A stretch of DNA of 64,000 nt from Rebecca billardiae RCC1528 (taxonomy: Eukaryota > Haptophyta), in contig OZ251226.1 of assembly GCA_965240325.2 (NCBI GenBank), forward strand, positions 62,001 through 126,000, in the 5' to 3' direction. Under the pieces are notes generated by a model that made no database searches, was not told the DNA's origin, and saw only the letters and a list, made by a program, of their open reading frames with translations. Below are positions 61,420 through 64,000 of this stretch, in pieces. The first letter of the stretch is position 1. Each line of letters opens with the position of its first letter. A program made the position numbers and the translations under genes.

Positions 61420-64000
61420 GCAGGGTGGTGCGCGATGCACCGCGCCATCTTCGCGCGGCAGCTCGGCGTCGTCTCGCTGCTGCTCAAGGCGTCGGCGCAC
61501 GGCAGCGGCGCGCTGCTCGCGCCGCTCGACCGCGCGGGCACCTCGCCGCTCGAGCTGCTGCGCGGCCCCGCGTCCGCGGGCGCGCCAGCCGTGCACGGCC
61601 GCGCAGGCAAGCTGCTCGTGTGGGGCCACGACTCCAACTTCACGCTCGGGCTCGCCACGGGCGCGGGCGTGTCGGACGTGCGCGTGCCCACTGTGGTCGA
61701 CCTGACCGACAGCGACACCGAAGACGATCAAGACGACGACGACGACGATGACGGCGGCGGCGACGGCGGCGGCGCGGACGGCGCGCCGGCTGACGCCGAC
61801 GCCGACGCCGACGCCGCCGAGCGCCCTCGCCCGCGGCGGCGCGCGCGCGGCGCGCTCGCGTGCGCGTCGGCCAAGTTCCACGCCCTCACGCTCACGGCGG
61901 ACGGGCGGCTGTACGCGAACGGCGTGGGCCGCGGCGGCCGGCTGGGTCTCGGCGACGAGTCGACGGCGGTGCTGCCCGTGCGCGTGCGCGGCGCGCTCGG
62001 CTCTGTGCGCGTCGTGAGCGTCGCCGCCGGACTCGCGCACTCGGCGGCCGTCACGTGCGCGGGCGCGGTGTTCACGTGGGGCGCGGCGGCGTCCGGGGCG
62101 CTGGGGTACCGCACGGCGGAGGACGTGCTCACGCCTCGGCGCGTGCCGCTCTACGCGCCGCCGCCCGCGGGCGGCGGCGGCAGTCACGGCGCGGCCGGCA
62201 CGCGCGCGGCCGCGCCCGCGCTCTCGCGCGGACCCTCGCTCGACTCGTGCGCCGAGATTGCAATCTCGGTGGCGGCGGGCGAGGCGCACACGCTGGCGCT
62301 GAGCGCGCGCGGGCGCGTGTACGCGTGGGGCTCGGCGGCGAAGGGCGCGCTCGGCCTGCCGCTCGGCGGTGCGGGCGGTGCGGGCGCGGCCGGCGCGGCG
62401 GGCGGCGCGGCCGGCGCGGCCGGCGGCGCGGGCGCGGCCGGCGGCGCGGCCGGCGGCGCGGCCGGCGGCGCGCTGCAGCTGCTGCCGCGCCGTCTGGAGC
62501 TGTTCGACGGCGGGCGCGCGGCGTCCGCCGCGGCGTGCGCGAGCGGCGGCGCGCCCGCCTCCACGCCGCGCGCCGCCCCCGACGCGCCCTCCGCGGCCGC
62601 GCTCGTGACGGCCATCTCCGCCAGCGGCCACCGGTGCGCGCTGCTGAGCGCGGACGGGGGCGCGTACTGCTGGGGCGAGGGGATCGGCGCGCAGCCCGTG
62701 CGCGTGCGCGTGCCCAAGGCCGAGCCGCCCGCGCCGCGCGGCGCGCCGCGCCGCTGCCGCGGCCGCCGCGTCGTCTGCGTCTCCGTCGGCTTGTCGCACT
62801 TTGCCGCCGCGTGCGCTGACGGGTGCGCGTGGGCGTGGGACGGGGCGCTGCAGCCGCGCGCGCTGCACTGCGCCGGCCGAGGCGGCGGCGGCGCGGGGCA
62901 CATCGTGCAGGTGAGCGCGGGCAAGTACGTCACGCTCGCGCGCTCCGCCGAGGGCGGCGTGTACTCCTGGGCCGAGAACTGGTCGCAGCTCGCGCCGCCG
63001 CCCACGGCTGTGCGCGTGCTCGGCGCGTCGCAGGCCGCCTTTGTGGGCGCGGGCGGCGAGGGTCGACTGTGCGCGGTGGTGACGGAGGCGGGCGTGGGCG
63101 TGCCGCGCGAGCTGCGCGCGGGCGCGCGCGGGGCGGGCGGCGCGCCGCGCACGCTGCAGCACCTCTGCATGGCCGCGCTCGCCCCGCACGTCACGCCCGC
63201 CAACGCGGTGGCGCTGTGCGCGCTCGCCTCCGCGCGCGCGCTCGGCCCGCTCGGCGCGCACGCCGCGGCGGTCGCGGCGGCCAACCTGCCCGCGCTGCTG
63301 GCGTGCACGGAGTGGGCGGCGCTGCCGCAGCCCGCGCTCGAGGCGCTCACGCGCGCGTGCGGCAAGGAGCCCGCGCCGCACCCGCGCGACGACGCCGACG
63401 ACGACGGCGTCGAGTGCTGCGGGCGCGCGCCGGCCGCCGCGCGCGGCGCGCCGCCGCGCGCCGCCGCGCCGCCGTCGGCGCGGCCCGCTGGCGGCGTGGG
63501 CGGGCGGCGCGGCAGCGCGCGCGAGCGCGGCGCGCTCGGCGCGGCGCAGAGCGCCTCGCCGCACGCGCCGACTGCCGACGCGCGCGCCGACGCCGACGCG
63601 GCGGGCACGCCCTCGCCGCGCGCGCCGCACGCGACGCCGGCGCGCGGCGCGCCGCACGGCGCGGAGTCGGCGCGCGCCGAGGGCGGCGCGCGCGGCGGCG
63701 GGGCGGAGGGTGCGGGCGCGGGCACGCGCCGCGCGCTCGGCGGCGCGCTCGCCGAGGCGAGCGCGCGCGCCGAGCCGCCCGCCACCGCCGCCGCCGCGCG
63801 GCAGCAGCGGGGCTTCGCCGTCGCGCCCGCAGCCGGCGCGACCGGCGCCGAGCGCGCCGCCGAGCGCGCCGCGCCGCAAACGCCGCCGCCGCCGCACGCC
63901 GCGCCGCCGCCTTCGGCTTCGGCTTCGGCTTCGGCCTCGTCGCTCGAGCAGCAGCTCGCCGCCATGTCGAGTGCGTCCATCGCGGGCTGGGGGTACACGC
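60918..64000 (+). CDS. IBtk-like ankyrin/RCC1 protein, 3' truncated by the window
   Basis: Large intracellular scaffold resembling the inhibitor of Bruton tyrosine kinase (IBtk), a substrate adaptor of cullin-3 ligases in animals. Exons are 60918-61040, 61235-61319 and 61424 onward. Joins give GVTPLM/HAASCGRMDVVAF and DLESG/WCAMHRAIFARQ, which rebuild ankyrin repeats in the IBtk order. An RCC1-type propeller follows: VWGHDSNFTLGL, LTADGRLYANGVGRGGRLGL, GLAHSAAVTCAGAVFTWGAA, GEAHTLALSARGRVYAWGSA, GHRCALLSADGGAYCWGEG, SAEGGVYSWAENWS. An acidic insert (DSDTEDDQDDDDDDD) breaks the first blade. After the propeller LQHLCMAALAPHVTPANAVA looks like a BACK-type helix, but I see no BTB domain before it. 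A Ser/Ala/Pro-rich tail reaches the window edge. No stop is present. Confidence 0.88.

Overview
This is nuclear DNA from a very GC-rich eukaryote. Genes are separate rather than in operons and are interrupted by short spliceosomal introns (83 to about 600 bp). Gene content points to a unicellular alga, perhaps a haptophyte-like or other chromalveolate lineage: a two-AP2-domain regulator, a pherophorin/extensin-like Ser-Pro-Pro-Pro wall protein, Golgi-type glycosyltransferases, H2A.X histones, and BRWD/PHIP-like and IBtk-like proteins. The exact clade cannot be fixed from this window. Third codon positions are almost all G or C, so stop codons are rare and most long antisense frames are shadows of real genes. 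Long (AT)n tracts and a few lower-GC islands stand out against this background.

Layout. 1-3167: 3' part of a phosphatidylinositol-phosphate kinase. 4391-5617: AP2 transcription factor. 6241-8267: GT61-like glycosyltransferase. 8900-10126: EamA/DMT transporter. 12552-14713: divergent H2A pair (an intron-bearing H2A.X ending SQDF and an intronless canonical H2A); a third H2A, ending SQEF, lies at 30053-30454. 15390-19832: divergent pair made of a WrbA-like flavodoxin fused to an ABM monooxygenase domain, and an aldo-keto reductase fused to a sugar-phosphate cyclase. 22670-29394: ten-exon BRWD/PHIP-like WD40 protein. 30960-32825: secreted/membrane coiled-coil protein. 33538-34674: orphan protein. 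35544-38378: Ser-Pro-rich membrane protein with an endocytic-motif tail. 38900-44350: transposon-like and repeat-rich block. 44518-46053: single-pass membrane protein. 46352-49537: two 547-bp inverted repeats around a 2.1-kb spacer. 49590-50042: small orphan protein. 50987-51710: poly-G run and 25-bp minisatellite. 52150-53722: ankyrin-MYND protein. 54637-55314: small duplicated-domain membrane protein. 57519-59174: secretory nucleotide-sugar-transferase-like protein. 59442-60584: perfect hairpin and a long inverted repeat. 60918 to the window end: IBtk-like ankyrin/RCC1 protein, 3' truncated.

Relationships. Two divergent pairs probably share promoters: the H2A genes (598 bp between start codons, centred near a 44-bp perfect palindrome) and the flavodoxin-ABM / AKR-cyclase pair (450 bp). 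The second pair is the best candidate for an undescribed small-molecule module: a DOI-synthase-like cyclase fused to an AKR whose catalytic Tyr is His, next to a fused quinone reductase and quinol-monooxygenase-like protein. All three H2A genes carry the same 16-nt hairpin just after the stop codon, a likely lineage-specific version of the histone mRNA 3' stem-loop. All 24 introns placed here begin GTG, and 19 begin GTGCG.
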